Shown: positions 44,955-54,151, counted from the first letter of the stretch. The stretch is 64,000 nucleotides of DNA from Candidatus Saccharimonadota bacterium (GCA_900555265.1 UNSL01000002.1:1-64000), one strand, 5' to 3'. Translations and numbers: made by a program. The notes: generated by a model not told the origin, from the letters alone.

Positions 44955-46391
44955 ATGCGCATTCAGAGAAAAAAAGCAAAACCAAAATCGAAAAAACTAT
45001 TTATTATCATACCGTTTTTGATATTGTTATTTTCGGCGGGGCTATTTGGAATATATTTCCTCAATCAATCACACTCGCGACAAACGACTGCGCCATCTGA
45101 CGAAAAGTATTATTTTGCCGATTCGAAATATTCTGGCATTCGTTCAAAGTTCGTGACTAGAGATAATAAACGGGAAAAAGTTTCAATTGAATATCCGATC
45201 ACAGAAAATGAAAAGATTAATCGCTTAATTAGCGAGTCGATTGATAAAATTGATCGCGATTTTCAAAATACGGTTTTACTGGCGACGGTTTTTGATAAGC
45301 CAATGACCGAAACTATTAGTTATCAAGTCACATACAACACTTCAGAAGCACTGTCGATTGTCGTCAATATTAAGCAGGATATGAACGGCGCACATCCAGC
45401 ATCAATGACGCAATTTTGGACTTTCGACAAAAAATCTGGCGAAGTTGTCGGCTTGGCTGATTTTACAGAACAGTCCGATGAAGCCGCCGAAGCAATCATA
45501 TCCGCTGCCAAAGATAATATTTCTCAGACCATCAAACAACGCCAGCAGCCAGAAATTGACCTGAATGAAATCATAAATAAAGAAGCTTTGTCTAATTTCA
45601 TCATCACTAATAACGGCAATTCATTGGCTTGGCCGCTCGGTCAGGCATCGCTACTACCATCATCTTACGGTGAATTGACAATTACCGTGCCAATTTCCTC
45701 CGTCTCTAAATATCTACAAAACCCAACGGCGAGAAAATTCGCCAACATCCCCAAGCCTGCAGAAAAACCAAAACCAGCGCCCGCAGCTCCAACGCCTACC
45801 GTCGCAAATAAAACAATTGCCTTAACTTTTGACGACGGACCTGGACCATACACCGAAAAACTGTTGGATATATTGGATAAGTACGACGCCAAGGCGACAT
45901 TTTTCCTAATCGGCAGCAAAGTTTCAGCACGTGCCAATACATTACGCCGTATGCAGTCGCGCGGACATCAATTAGGCAATCATTCTTGGTCGCATCCAGA
46001 GCTAAATAAGGTTTCAGCAGAGCAACTCGCTAGTGAAATTGACCAGACGAATAACGCCATAAAACAAGCCGTCGGCACCAAGCCTAACATCATACGTCCA
46101 CCATACGGCGCATTTAATCGGGCGGTTTTGGAGCAATTCCGTCAACGCGGAATGTCGGCAGTTGTTTGGTCTGTCGATACGCGCGACTGGGCTGATCGTA
46201 ATAGCGAAATCGTCTGCTCAAGGGCTGTCGCTGGTGCTCGCAACGGAGCTGTGATTTTGATGCACGATATTCACCCGACATCCGTAAATGCCGTTCCTTG
46301 CATCCTTGAATCTCTTAAGAAACAAGGCTATTCATTCGTAACGGTACAAAATCTGATCGGCAATATGACTCCTGGCGCCGTATATCCGTAA
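44955..46391 (+). CDS. membrane-anchored polysaccharide deacetylase with DUF3298-type domain
   Basis: The 478-residue protein has a basic N-terminus and a transmembrane anchor (17-37), a DUF3298/PdaC-like domain (about 70-260), a proline/alanine linker (about 270-283, AEKPKPAPAAPTPTV) and a NodB domain. The NodB motifs are TFDDGPG (motif 1), HSWSHPELN (motif 2), RPPYGAFN (motif 3), and DTRDWADRN. PdaC-type enzymes deacetylate N-acetylglucosamine or N-acetylmuramic acid of peptidoglycan and confer lysozyme resistance. The Asp-His-His metal triad is intact, so it should be active. Confidence 0.88.
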   Translation: MRIQRKKAKPKSKKLFIIIPFLILLFSAGLFGIYFLNQSHSRQTTAPSDEKYYFADSKYSGIRSKFVTRDNKREKVSIEYPITENEKINRLISESIDKIDRDFQNTVLLATVFDKPMTETISYQVTYNTSEALSIVVNIKQDMNGAHPASMTQFWTFDKKSGEVVGLADFTEQSDEAAEAIISAAKDNISQTIKQRQQPEIDLNEIINKEALSNFIITNNGNSLAWPLGQASLLPSSYGELTITVPISSVSKYLQNPTARKFANIPKPAEKPKPAPAAPTPTVANKTIALTFDDGPGPYTEKLLDILDKYDAKATFFLIGSKVSARANTLRRMQSRGHQLGNHSWSHPELNKVSAEQLASEIDQTNNAIKQAVGTKPNIIRPPYGAFNRAVLEQFRQRGMSAVVWSVDTRDWADRNSEIVCSRAVAGARNGAVILMHDIHPTSVNAVPCILESLKKQGYSFVTVQNLIGNMTPGAVYP

Positions 46392-46393
46392 AA

Positions 46394-46615
46394 TTAATCG
46401 ATCTCAAATGTCTTATATTTTGAGGTGGCACCTCGTGTTAATTTAACTTTGGATGGTGCGACTTTAAAATATTTTGCCAATAATTTTATAGCCGCCGCAT
46501 TAGCTCTACCTTCGATTGCTGGAGCTTTGACATAAACTGTCAATACATCGTCGTCATTTTTCACGACTTCCTCACGATGGTGAGAGTTTGGTTTAATATG
46601 TACGGAGATTTTCAT
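46394..46615 (-). CDS. DUF167 family protein (YggU-like)
   Basis: The 73-residue protein shows the DUF167 fold motif VKAPAIEGRANAAAIKLLAK and the RGATSKYKTFEI end. Members are small proteins of unknown function found across bacteria, often near YggT. It follows the hypothetical gene upstream by 6 nt. Confidence 0.85.
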   Translation of the reverse strand: MKISVHIKPNSHHREEVVKNDDDVLTVYVKAPAIEGRANAAAIKLLAKYFKVAPSKVKLTRGATSKYKTFEID

Positions 46616-46621
46616 AAAATC

Positions 46622-47224
46622 TTAAAAATCTATCACCTTCAATTCCCGTGGCAAGATTTCTCTCGCTTCCGCCGTTCCCGCAACTAATTGATAATCCTGA
46701 AGTTTCGGCGGTAAATAATCTTCAATGCGTTGATAATTAACCTGATGTTTATCATTAAAATAATTAAGCAATTCCGTATTCAAGAAATGGTCACGCGGCG
46801 CACTTACCGAGCCATCTTTATTAAAAACCAAAGCTATTGATACACCAGAAGTCGTCCCATTTTCGTCTTTGGCATAATTCGCAGTCACTAAATGAACTGT
46901 CGGCTCAAATTCCAAAGCCAATTTATTAGAATTATCCACTTGCTCCTGACTAGGACGCGCTAGTTGTCGATTTATTTCATCTACCAAATCGACAGTACTC
47001 ATCTCACCATTAGACTCTCGGCAATATTCACAATCGTTCAATGATTTAGCGTATTCCAACAGCAGTTGCATATCAACCTCGGCGTCTTTAATATTATGTC
47101 GAGCCAACTGATCAACCATTTCCTCTAGCGACTTCAACAAGCTATAATCTTTGGCTTTTTCAGCGGCGTCAGCAATGCGAATAATAGCACGAGCGACATT
47201 AATAGTATTTTCTTTATCATTCAT
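46622..47224 (-). CDS. hypothetical soluble protein (200 aa)
   Basis: The product has an N-terminal helical domain (about 5-95) with one C-x2-C pair (DCEYCRE), and a C-terminal domain with beta-strands (TVHLVTANYAKDENG, VSIALVFNKDG). No family recognised. The ATG is 6 nt after TATAAT (47231-47236), so it has its own leaderless promoter, just after the acidic-protein gene. Confidence 0.6.
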   Translation of the reverse strand: MNDKENTINVARAIIRIADAAEKAKDYSLLKSLEEMVDQLARHNIKDAEVDMQLLLEYAKSLNDCEYCRESNGEMSTVDLVDEINRQLARPSQEQVDNSNKLALEFEPTVHLVTANYAKDENGTTSGVSIALVFNKDGSVSAPRDHFLNTELLNYFNDKHQVNYQRIEDYLPPKLQDYQLVAGTAEAREILPRELKVIDF

Positions 47225-47230
47225 ACGCTT

Positions 47231-47236
47231 ATTATA
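47231..47236 (-). promoter_or_regulatory. leaderless -10 box of the 46622-47224 gene
   Basis: TATAAT on the minus strand, 6 nt before the ATG 47222-47224. Confidence 0.6.
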
Positions 47237-47239
47237 TAT

Positions 47240-48955
47240 CTATTTACACAATTCTTCTTGTTTCTTGATGACAATTCTAACCGCCAACGAACCAACTAAT
47301 GCTGCTATCAGCTGAAAAAGTACACTAGAGCTAGAGCTAATGTTCGAAGTCTTATCATCTTCCGGATTCAACGGACTGTCATCAACCCAAAGCCCCGAAT
47401 AAACGCCAGATATATTTGTATTATTGACAACGCCTTCGTCACAGTTATAACTAGCCTTTCCCTCCAATGAACCATCTGGTAAAGTAGAAATTTCTTGAAA
47501 AACTGGAATATTTTCCCCTTTCAAAACATTATCGGTGTCATCACAGTAATTGCTTGATTCTTCGATTTTTACAGAGCATTTTTTCACCTCATCGCAATCA
47601 TCTGCAGTAATCGATCCACTACATTCTTCAGTCAACTCAGTTTTTTTCGCAACTTTTTCTACAACCTCATCGACGATATTATTCTGACCAATTTCAACAG
47701 CGGCTGATTTCAAATTGGGAGTAAATTGTCCTATTACTTCAGATTTATTGATCGGCAATTCTTCCAATTCACGCGCATCTTCTTTGCTCAATTCTTTCAA
47801 TTTACACGTAACTTCTTCATTCAATTCTGCGCCGGTACAATGGCTACTTACATGCTCGACCACCTCCAATTCACGCGCACCTTCTTCGCTCAATTTTGCG
47901 CAATCACCCAAATCATCCTTCATCACATCAATTTCATTATTGGCTTGAACAAAATCACGCATAGGCAAGGAGTTTAACTCATTAGAAATAGCTTTCTCGA
48001 CCGGATTACCTCTTGGAATAGGATCTTCCAAAATCGGTGCAGGGTTTATATCGTTTTCATCTCCTGTATGATTATCTTTCTTTATAGACAATTCATCCCT
48101 TCGCTCTTTGTCTATCATTGCAAAAGAGCCTATACGGCTATCTTTCTTTATAGGCAACTCACTCTCTTTATCCACAGCCGGAGCTTGATTTTCAAAAGGC
48201 ATATATTCTTTATGAATACCTACCTTTTCATCGATGTCTTCCGAATCCACCAAATTAATTTGACTAGCCGCCTCAGTCTCATCCGGCTCTTCGTTAATTT
48301 TCGGCTGGATATTTTCTTTGATTATTTTCGCACTTGGAATATTTTCCGACGACGCACTTTCACTATTCAAACATTCATCATCCGTCGGTTCGTTCGCCTC
48401 ATTACTTTCCGCCGACACGCGCATCGACGCATCATCATCGCTCACTTCCGACTTAACCGCAGGTTTTTCTGATACGGATTCAGTTTTTTTATTTTCTGAT
48501 AGACTATCTTTTTCAATCGACTCGGACGCTTTCTCTTCATTATCAGCGCTAACATATCCAGCAACCACAAAATCACAATCATCATTCATTAAGTCAGACA
48601 AATAACTCTTCGGCTCTTCTGCTACCGGCTGTAAATTCTCCTGAGCAAAATTACGCATTTTTAGTATTGGACAGTCTCCCGCCGCAGCGCAACTGGCGCA
48701 CGCTGCACTGGCTACGTTTTGGCAAATTTCCGATCGTCTTTCAGCGTCCAAACATCCTTCTGTTGTTTCCGCTTCATTTTCTTCGGCAAATGACGTATTA
48801 ATTTTCTTACCGCTGGCAACCGCTTTCACCAAATTTAATTCAGTCGCATCATCATCAATTCCTGAAGATATAATATCCTGAAAATTAGCAGCATCGCCAT
48901 TCAACGCCGAGAAAACATTAAAATCGCCCGCTCCATCCGCCAAACCTTCGTTCAT
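47240..48955 (-). CDS. large acidic, mostly disordered, C-terminally anchored protein with N-terminal cysteine cluster
   Basis: The 571-residue product is rich in Glu, Asp, Ser and Asn over most of its length and appears unstructured. The first 100 residues contain five cysteines (C68, C78, C86, C89, C95; ASCAAAGDCPI), which could hold a metal or Fe-S cluster. Repeated motifs occur (GARELE, DARELE, ELPIKKD, ELSIKKD). A single hydrophobic helix near 545-560 with a KKQEELCK tail would anchor it in the membrane, placing the bulk outside or inside according to topology not clear here. The start overlaps the flavin reductase stop (ATGA), so it belongs to the nrdDG operon. No family recognised. Confidence 0.7.
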   Translation of the reverse strand: MNEGLADGAGDFNVFSALNGDAANFQDIISSGIDDDATELNLVKAVASGKKINTSFAEENEAETTEGCLDAERRSEICQNVASAACASCAAAGDCPILKMRNFAQENLQPVAEEPKSYLSDLMNDDCDFVVAGYVSADNEEKASESIEKDSLSENKKTESVSEKPAVKSEVSDDDASMRVSAESNEANEPTDDECLNSESASSENIPSAKIIKENIQPKINEEPDETEAASQINLVDSEDIDEKVGIHKEYMPFENQAPAVDKESELPIKKDSRIGSFAMIDKERRDELSIKKDNHTGDENDINPAPILEDPIPRGNPVEKAISNELNSLPMRDFVQANNEIDVMKDDLGDCAKLSEEGARELEVVEHVSSHCTGAELNEEVTCKLKELSKEDARELEELPINKSEVIGQFTPNLKSAAVEIGQNNIVDEVVEKVAKKTELTEECSGSITADDCDEVKKCSVKIEESSNYCDDTDNVLKGENIPVFQEISTLPDGSLEGKASYNCDEGVVNNTNISGVYSGLWVDDSPLNPEDDKTSNISSSSSVLFQLIAALVGSLAVRIVIKKQEELCK

Positions 48956-49614
48956 TGCTCAAAAAAAGTCTCCGTTGAAATTTTCAATTCACTTACGCCA
49001 GCGGCGGATAATTTTTGCCAAACATCTTTAACAAACGGCAGACTTCCACAGACCAAAAAATGCGCATCTTCTGGTGTTTCGTGAACAATTTTTTCCACAT
49101 TAAATCGACCGTTAAACCAACCGTCTTTTTCTTCAACTTGCTGGCGAGTACTGAACTTCTTCACTTTAATATTTGACGCCGCTAGCTCATTTTCAAAAAC
49201 CATATATTCTGGCGATTTTTGACTAAAATATAAAAACGTCGGCTGGCTAGAACTTGCCATAACACTCCAAATTGGACTAAGTCCACAGCCCGCAGCAATT
49301 CCGACCAAAGGACTTTCTGTTTGCGGATTGAAATCGCCGTAAGCGTGGCTAATTTGTAATTTATCGCCAACATTCCGTGAACATAAATAGCTAGAAAATT
49401 CACCACCAACATTCTTCACGGTAATTGACATTAGCTCATCGTCAGGAGTAGAAGAAATGCTATAAGCCTTCCCTTCGCGCACACTACTACCATCAATAAA
49501 AACCGTAATATATTGTCCGGCGGTAAAGTCGAACGGTCGCGCAAAATATAATGTCTTCACCTCAGGATTTTCCTGACGAATGCGCACAATTTCAACCTCT
49601 AATGAATCACGCAT
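48952..49614 (-). CDS. ferredoxin/flavodoxin-NAD(P)H reductase-like flavoprotein
   Basis: The 220-residue protein has an FAD-binding barrel (RIRQENPEVKTLYFARP, GQYITVFI, GKAYSISSTP) and an NAD(P)-binding domain (GIAAGCGLSPIWSVM, VCGSLPFVKDVWQKL). This is the FNR fold, which moves electrons between NAD(P)H and flavodoxin or ferredoxin. It starts within nrdG (overlap 16 nt), and so probably supplies reducing power to the NrdG Fe-S cluster; that link is inference from context. Confidence 0.8.
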   Translation of the reverse strand: MRDSLEVEIVRIRQENPEVKTLYFARPFDFTAGQYITVFIDGSSVREGKAYSISSTPDDELMSITVKNVGGEFSSYLCSRNVGDKLQISHAYGDFNPQTESPLVGIAAGCGLSPIWSVMASSSQPTFLYFSQKSPEYMVFENELAASNIKVKKFSTRQQVEEKDGWFNGRFNVEKIVHETPEDAHFLVCGSLPFVKDVWQKLSAAGVSELKISTETFFEQ

Positions 49615-50339
49615 TCTCCAACGTACCTTTCCATTATTTTCTGAGCTTCTCTAAATTCTTCGTCAGTAAAAGTGTGGTAATTCGCAAACTTTGGACTAAT
49701 TGTCGTGCCGGTGCGAAAATGCTGCAAGGCAAATCTCTTAGCGCCCTTAACCAGCTCGCCAATCTTCTCAAAATCGCTAACTTCTAATTGCTCGCGGACA
49801 ATCGTCGTACGGAATTCGTGATCAATTCCCGAATCAATCATCAACCGAACATTCTCCTTAATCGCCTCCAAATCAATCGGTCGCGCCGCAATTTCAACAT
49901 ATTTTTCCAGCGGACCTTTTACATCCATCGCAATAAAGTCAATCAGCCCTTCTTCGACCATTCCGCGAACTATATCTGGATGTGTGCCATTGGTATCCAA
50001 CTTAATATCAAAACCAAGTTTCTTAATCATCCGACATAACTCCGGTAAATCTTCATTTACCGTTGGCTCACCGCCAGAAATCACCACGCCGTCCAGCCGA
50101 CCAACTCGCGATTTTAGAAATATCATCACTTCATCAACTGGAAGGCTCGGCGCTAACCGTTCAGGCAATACCAATTCAGGATTATGGCAATAACCGCAGC
50201 GCATATTGCAACCAGAGAGAAACAGAGCTGCCGCCACGTGCCCTGGATAATCCACGAGCGACAGCTTCTGAATTCCACCAATTGACACCTTAAGCTGCCG
50301 CGACGGCGCTAAGTCGCTGGTGTTCGGCGGCATTGTCAT
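49599..50339 (-). CDS. nrdG: anaerobic ribonucleotide reductase activating protein NrdG
   Basis: NrdG is the radical-SAM activase that installs the glycyl radical on NrdD. The cluster motif CNMRCGYC (C-x3-C-x2-C) and the following ISGGEPTVNED match. The start at 50339 lies inside nrdD (50-nt overlap) and follows GAGGG by a good distance; a GTG just after the nrdD stop is a less likely start. It may also be of the YjjW/PflA-like type, but position next to nrdD settles the role. Confidence 0.9.
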   Translation of the reverse strand: MTMPPNTSDLAPSRQLKVSIGGIQKLSLVDYPGHVAAALFLSGCNMRCGYCHNPELVLPERLAPSLPVDEVMIFLKSRVGRLDGVVISGGEPTVNEDLPELCRMIKKLGFDIKLDTNGTHPDIVRGMVEEGLIDFIAMDVKGPLEKYVEIAARPIDLEAIKENVRLMIDSGIDHEFRTTIVREQLEVSDFEKIGELVKGAKRFALQHFRTGTTISPKFANYHTFTDEEFREAQKIMERYVGECVIH

Positions 50340-52416
50340 AATGTTCCCTCATTTCAAATTCCGCTTGCTTGCCCTTATTCCATTGAGAAACTGGACGCAA
50401 GAAACCAACCACGCGTGAGTAAACTTCAGTCGCTTCACCACACTTTGGGCATTCTGGATGTTCACCAACAATATAGCCGTGATTCTTACAAATTGAGAAG
50501 CTTGGACTGAACGTGAAGTATGGCAATTTGTAATTTTCACAAATCGTTTTCACCAATTTTTTCAAAGTTTGCGGATCGTCCATGCGCTCGCCCAAGAAGA
50601 AGTGAATCACCGTGCCGCCCGTGTACTTGGTTTGCAAATTGTCCTGAAGATCCATCAACTCAAACAAATCGTCCGTGTAATTAACTGGCAAGTGGCTAGA
50701 GTTGGTATAAAACGGACATTTAACTTCCGCGCCAATTCCGTTAGCAAAATGCGCTCGATCTGGGAAGCTGGCTTTATCAAGTTGTGCCAATCGATAAGTT
50801 GTGCCTTCAGCTGGTGTTGCCTCAAGATTGTAATTATTGCCAGTTTCCTTCTGATATTCCACCAAACGATCGCGCATAAAATCAAGCGTTTTCTCAGCAA
50901 AAGCCTTACCTTTTTCCGTGCCAATATCAACGCCCAGCAAATTAAGCGCTGCCTCATTCGTGCCGATCAAACCGATAGTTGAAAAATGGTTCTTCCAATA
51001 TTGATTGAAACGCTGTTTAATGTTTCGCAAATAAAACTTAGTGTACGGATACAAATTAGCGTCGGTCAATCGCTCCAAAACTTTACGCTTGGTTTCCAGG
51101 CTGTCTTTTGCCATATCCATAAGTTCAGCCAATCCCTTAAAGAATTCTTTTTCGTTCTTAGATTTTAGCGCCAGTCGCGGCAAGTTTATCGTTACCACAC
51201 CGACCGAACCAGTCATTGGATTTGAGCCGAACAAGCCGCCGCCACGATATTCCAATTGACGATTATCAATACGCAATCGACAACACATTGAGCGCGCATC
51301 TTCTGGGTCCATGTCAGAATTTATGAAGTTTGAGAAGTATGGAATGCCGTATTTAGCGCTAGCTTCCCACAAACTTTCAATCACTGGATTATCCCAATTG
51401 AAGTCCTTGGTGATATTAACCGTTGGAATTGGGAAGGTAAACACGCGACCATTAGCGTCGCCCTCAGAAAGAACCTCCAGCAGTGCCTTATTTAGCATAT
51501 TCATTTCTTCTTGATATTCGCCATAAGTCGTGTCCTGCATTTCGCCACCAATAATCACTGGATTATCTGCCATATGCTTTGGACATTCAAGGTCAAGTGT
51601 AATGTTGGTAAACGGCGTCTGGAAACCAACACGAGTTGGCACGTTGACATTAAAGACGAATTCTTGAATAGCCTGTTTTACTTCTTCATAGCTTAATTTG
51701 TCGGCACGAATAAACGGCGCTAATAATGTGTCAAAATCAGAGAAAGCCTGCGCACCAGCCGCTTCACCCTGTAATGTATAAAAGAAGTTTACAACTTGAC
51801 CAAGTGCTGATCGGAAATGCTTAGCTGGCTTAGAAGCAACCTTACCAGCCACGCCAGTAAATCCTTCTTGTAATAAGTCAGTTAGGTCCCAACCAACACA
51901 ATAAACGCTTAGCAAGTTAAGGTCGTGAATGTGCAAGTCGCCTTCTTTATGAGCTTGCCCAATCTTCGATGTATAAATTTTATCCAGCCAGTAAGTCTTC
52001 GTAATTTCCGCTGAAACATAGTTATTCAAACCCTGAAGGCTGTAGCCCATATTAGAGTTTTCATTAACCTTCCAGTCCAAATTTTCCAGATATTTATCAA
52101 TCAAATCAACGTGCGCATTAGAGGTAATTTCGCGCAATTTTTTATGCTGATCACGGTAAATAATGTACGCCTTTGCAGTCTTCTTAAACTTAGAGTCAAT
52201 CAACGCATCCTCAACAATGTCCTGAATATCTTCAACGCTTGGGAGACGCTTTTGGTTACGAGTTTCCAGAACACCCAAAACCTTGTCGGTCAATTCAACC
52301 GCTTGAGCGGCGTCAAATTCACCAGTTTCCAGTCCTGCCTTTTCAATTGCTTTTTCAATCTTTTTTCGATCAAATTTAGCAGTTCGACCATCGCGTTTTT
52401 TAATTGATTTATACAT
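50290..52416 (-). CDS. nrdD: anaerobic (class III) ribonucleoside-triphosphate reductase NrdD
   Basis: The 708-residue enzyme makes deoxyribonucleotides without oxygen. An N-terminal ATP-cone (about 1-95, KKRDGRTAKFDRKKI) senses ATP/dATP; the core holds the active-site region; the C-terminal zinc site (ICKNHGYI, CPKCG) and the glycyl radical loop RVVGFLRPV (Gly671) are intact. The ATG follows a GGAGGGGG site. Two NrdR-box-like palindromes overlap its promoter, so it is probably repressed when dATP is high. nrdG overlaps its end. Confidence 0.96.
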   Translation of the reverse strand: MYKSIKKRDGRTAKFDRKKIEKAIEKAGLETGEFDAAQAVELTDKVLGVLETRNQKRLPSVEDIQDIVEDALIDSKFKKTAKAYIIYRDQHKKLREITSNAHVDLIDKYLENLDWKVNENSNMGYSLQGLNNYVSAEITKTYWLDKIYTSKIGQAHKEGDLHIHDLNLLSVYCVGWDLTDLLQEGFTGVAGKVASKPAKHFRSALGQVVNFFYTLQGEAAGAQAFSDFDTLLAPFIRADKLSYEEVKQAIQEFVFNVNVPTRVGFQTPFTNITLDLECPKHMADNPVIIGGEMQDTTYGEYQEEMNMLNKALLEVLSEGDANGRVFTFPIPTVNITKDFNWDNPVIESLWEASAKYGIPYFSNFINSDMDPEDARSMCCRLRIDNRQLEYRGGGLFGSNPMTGSVGVVTINLPRLALKSKNEKEFFKGLAELMDMAKDSLETKRKVLERLTDANLYPYTKFYLRNIKQRFNQYWKNHFSTIGLIGTNEAALNLLGVDIGTEKGKAFAEKTLDFMRDRLVEYQKETGNNYNLEATPAEGTTYRLAQLDKASFPDRAHFANGIGAEVKCPFYTNSSHLPVNYTDDLFELMDLQDNLQTKYTGGTVIHFFLGERMDDPQTLKKLVKTICENYKLPYFTFSPSFSICKNHGYIVGEHPECPKCGEATEVYSRVVGFLRPVSQWNKGKQAEFEMREHYDNAAEHQRLSAVAAA

Positions 52417-52501
52417 TCCCCCTCCTTATTTACAAAAACAACAAACTAACCCAACCTCTCCAGTGGACACATGTTGCAAAAAACGTTATTTATTTTCTAA
52501 A

Positions 52502-52549
52502 ACACCATATGTAGTGCTTAATATTGAATATACACGCGATATATAGCGT
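52502..52549 (-). promoter_or_regulatory. pair of NrdR-box-like palindromes upstream of nrdD
   Basis: Box 1 (52502-52517) reads ACACCATATGTAGTGC and box 2 (52534-52549) reads ACGCGATATATAGCGT. Both fit the NrdR pattern acaCwAtATaTwGTGt with few changes. The gap is 16 bp, so the centres are 32 bp apart, about three helical turns, as in known NrdR tandem sites. Confidence 0.75.
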
Positions 52550-52556
52550 CTGTCAA
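52527..52556 (-). promoter_or_regulatory. nrdD promoter overlapping the NrdR-like boxes
   Basis: On the minus strand TTGACA (52551-52556), 18 bp, TATATT (52527-52532). Box 2 lies between -35 and -10 and box 1 lies downstream over the start site. The leader to nrdD is long, about 100 nt, and ends in a strong ribosome site. Confidence 0.7.
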
Positions 52557-52575
52557 TGAAAGTACATTGTATTAT

Positions 52576-53115
52576 TTACATGCGAGATGCGGAAGCATTT
52601 GCTCCCTCTGATAATGCCAAAACGTCGCGATGAATCAGATCGACAATTTCTGCCTGAGACAGCTGTTCGCCGATTCGCTGCTCGCCTGGTACATTCAAAA
52701 CATCTTGATCTTTCCACCACTGGCGCATTTCTGATTCGCCAAATTCATGAGCGTTTGGCTTGGTAGCGTGGCGGCGCACCGTTTCCTCAAACGATACGTC
52801 AAAATAATAAATCAGTTTTTCACCCTGAAAATCATCCAGCAGCCGGCGCAGCATCGCGCCGTATTTTTTATTGCTCAAAATACCCTCCAAAATCACCGTA
52901 TAACCAACGTTATTGCCATACATGCATAGATCGTAAATCAGCTGAATCGCCGGATTGCCTTCGCTATCTTTCACGCGCAGTATTTCCCGGCGCACCACAT
53001 CCTGTGACACTGACATCGTGCCGCAACCTAGTTGACGCTGGAGTAAGCGCGCCGTGCTGGTTTTGCCGCAACCAGAATTACCGCGGAGAATGATTAGCGG
53101 ATGAGAAGCCGTCAC
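52576..53115 (-). CDS. P-loop kinase-like protein
   Basis: The 179-residue protein has Walker A GNSGCGKTST (about 13-21), and a Walker B-like YYFDVSFEE, as in small nucleotide- or drug-kinases (AAA_33 group, including zeta-toxin- and chloramphenicol phosphotransferase-like proteins). The substrate is unknown. Its start overlaps the stop of the APH-like gene by 4 nt (ATGA), so the two are coupled. Confidence 0.7.
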   Translation of the reverse strand: MTASHPLIILRGNSGCGKTSTARLLQRQLGCGTMSVSQDVVRREILRVKDSEGNPAIQLIYDLCMYGNNVGYTVILEGILSNKKYGAMLRRLLDDFQGEKLIYYFDVSFEETVRRHATKPNAHEFGESEMRQWWKDQDVLNVPGEQRIGEQLSQAEIVDLIHRDVLALSEGANASASRM

Positions 53116-54122
53116 ATACGCTCCAGTAAATCGTAAGCAACAGCCGCTGATAGCGCTTGCATTTGACGAAGATTATCACCCGGCTTGAGCGGTGGTTTTA
53201 GACTACGTATAAGGAAAAATCCGACAAATGACGCCAGCATTTCCACGTTCAACTCGCCTAGCCACGGCGTTACGTCATGACCATGGCGCGCCATATCAAC
53301 CAGAAATTCTGTCGCACCAGATCCCTGGGGTGAATAAGAAGCCCAGTTCCAGTCAACCAACTTCAACTCGCCAGTTTGCGGATTAAATGCCAAATTATCA
53401 CTACGAACATCCGAATGATTAAAGCAATCTTCCGTCTGCTTGGCAAATTCTTTAGCGCGCACCGAAATATCAATCAACTCATCGCGCTTTTCTAATAGCT
53501 CAATTATAGCCTGACAACGCCACTGATTAATCTCCAACTGATTTGGCAATAGTTTTTGATAATTATTAATCAACCGACGACGAATATCAGCGTCAGCAAT
53601 AATCTGATCAATCCCATCATCTAAGCCAAGCTCTCTCGCCACAAACGGTTGTAATTGCAATTCTTCAATTAGCTTCTGCGGCAATTTTATTTTTTCCAAC
53701 TCGCGAACCGCGGTTATCACCGTCGAAATATAGCGTTCCGCGACAGAGTTATCCGTCGGAGGTTGCCACAACCACCCATCCGACGAAGCGTAACTACTCG
53801 TCATTAGCACGTGACCATCATCGGCCAATTCAGTCCAATCAGCAACATATTGTGGATAAGTTTTCTGCAACAAGCGTGTTACTGCATAATCTTTTTTTAG
53901 CCAGCCTAATTCCCGCTCGCCCTCATCCGACAATAAATTAGCATCAACTTCTTTAACGAAAATCGTTCGATCACCAGACGACACTAATGCTCGACGATTA
54001 AGTGAAAAGCCGCCACTTACTGGCGTGATCCGTAATTCAGATGAATCAACGTTCAGCTCCGCCGCCGCACATTGCAAGGCTCTGTTGGTTAATAATTTAT
54101 CGCAATCTGGCAATGTTTCCAT
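53112..54122 (-). CDS. aminoglycoside phosphotransferase-like kinase
   Basis: The 336-residue protein has the kinase-like Brenner motif HSDVRSDNLAF and the metal-binding LVDWNWAS, as in APH/choline kinase-like proteins. Substrate could be a sugar or choline-like metabolite; no drug resistance is implied. The ATG is 6 nt after TATAAT (54129-54134), and a P-loop kinase gene is coupled behind it. Confidence 0.75.
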   Translation of the reverse strand: METLPDCDKLLTNRALQCAAAELNVDSSELRITPVSGGFSLNRRALVSSGDRTIFVKEVDANLLSDEGERELGWLKKDYAVTRLLQKTYPQYVADWTELADDGHVLMTSSYASSDGWLWQPPTDNSVAERYISTVITAVRELEKIKLPQKLIEELQLQPFVARELGLDDGIDQIIADADIRRRLINNYQKLLPNQLEINQWRCQAIIELLEKRDELIDISVRAKEFAKQTEDCFNHSDVRSDNLAFNPQTGELKLVDWNWASYSPQGSGATEFLVDMARHGHDVTPWLGELNVEMLASFVGFFLIRSLKPPLKPGDNLRQMQALSAAVAYDLLERM

Positions 54123-54128
54123 GCGTAA

Positions 54129-54134
54129 ATTATA
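54129..54134 (-). promoter_or_regulatory. leaderless extended -10 box of the APH-like gene
   Basis: TGCTATAAT on the minus strand, with TATAAT 6 nt before ATG 54120-54122. Confidence 0.6.
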
Positions 54135-54151
54135 GCATATTCTATCTGTTA

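Noticed and set aside
47715..48605. Plus-strand frames opposite the acidic protein
   Set aside because: Low-complexity mirror of GAA-rich coding sequence; no promoter or ribosome site.
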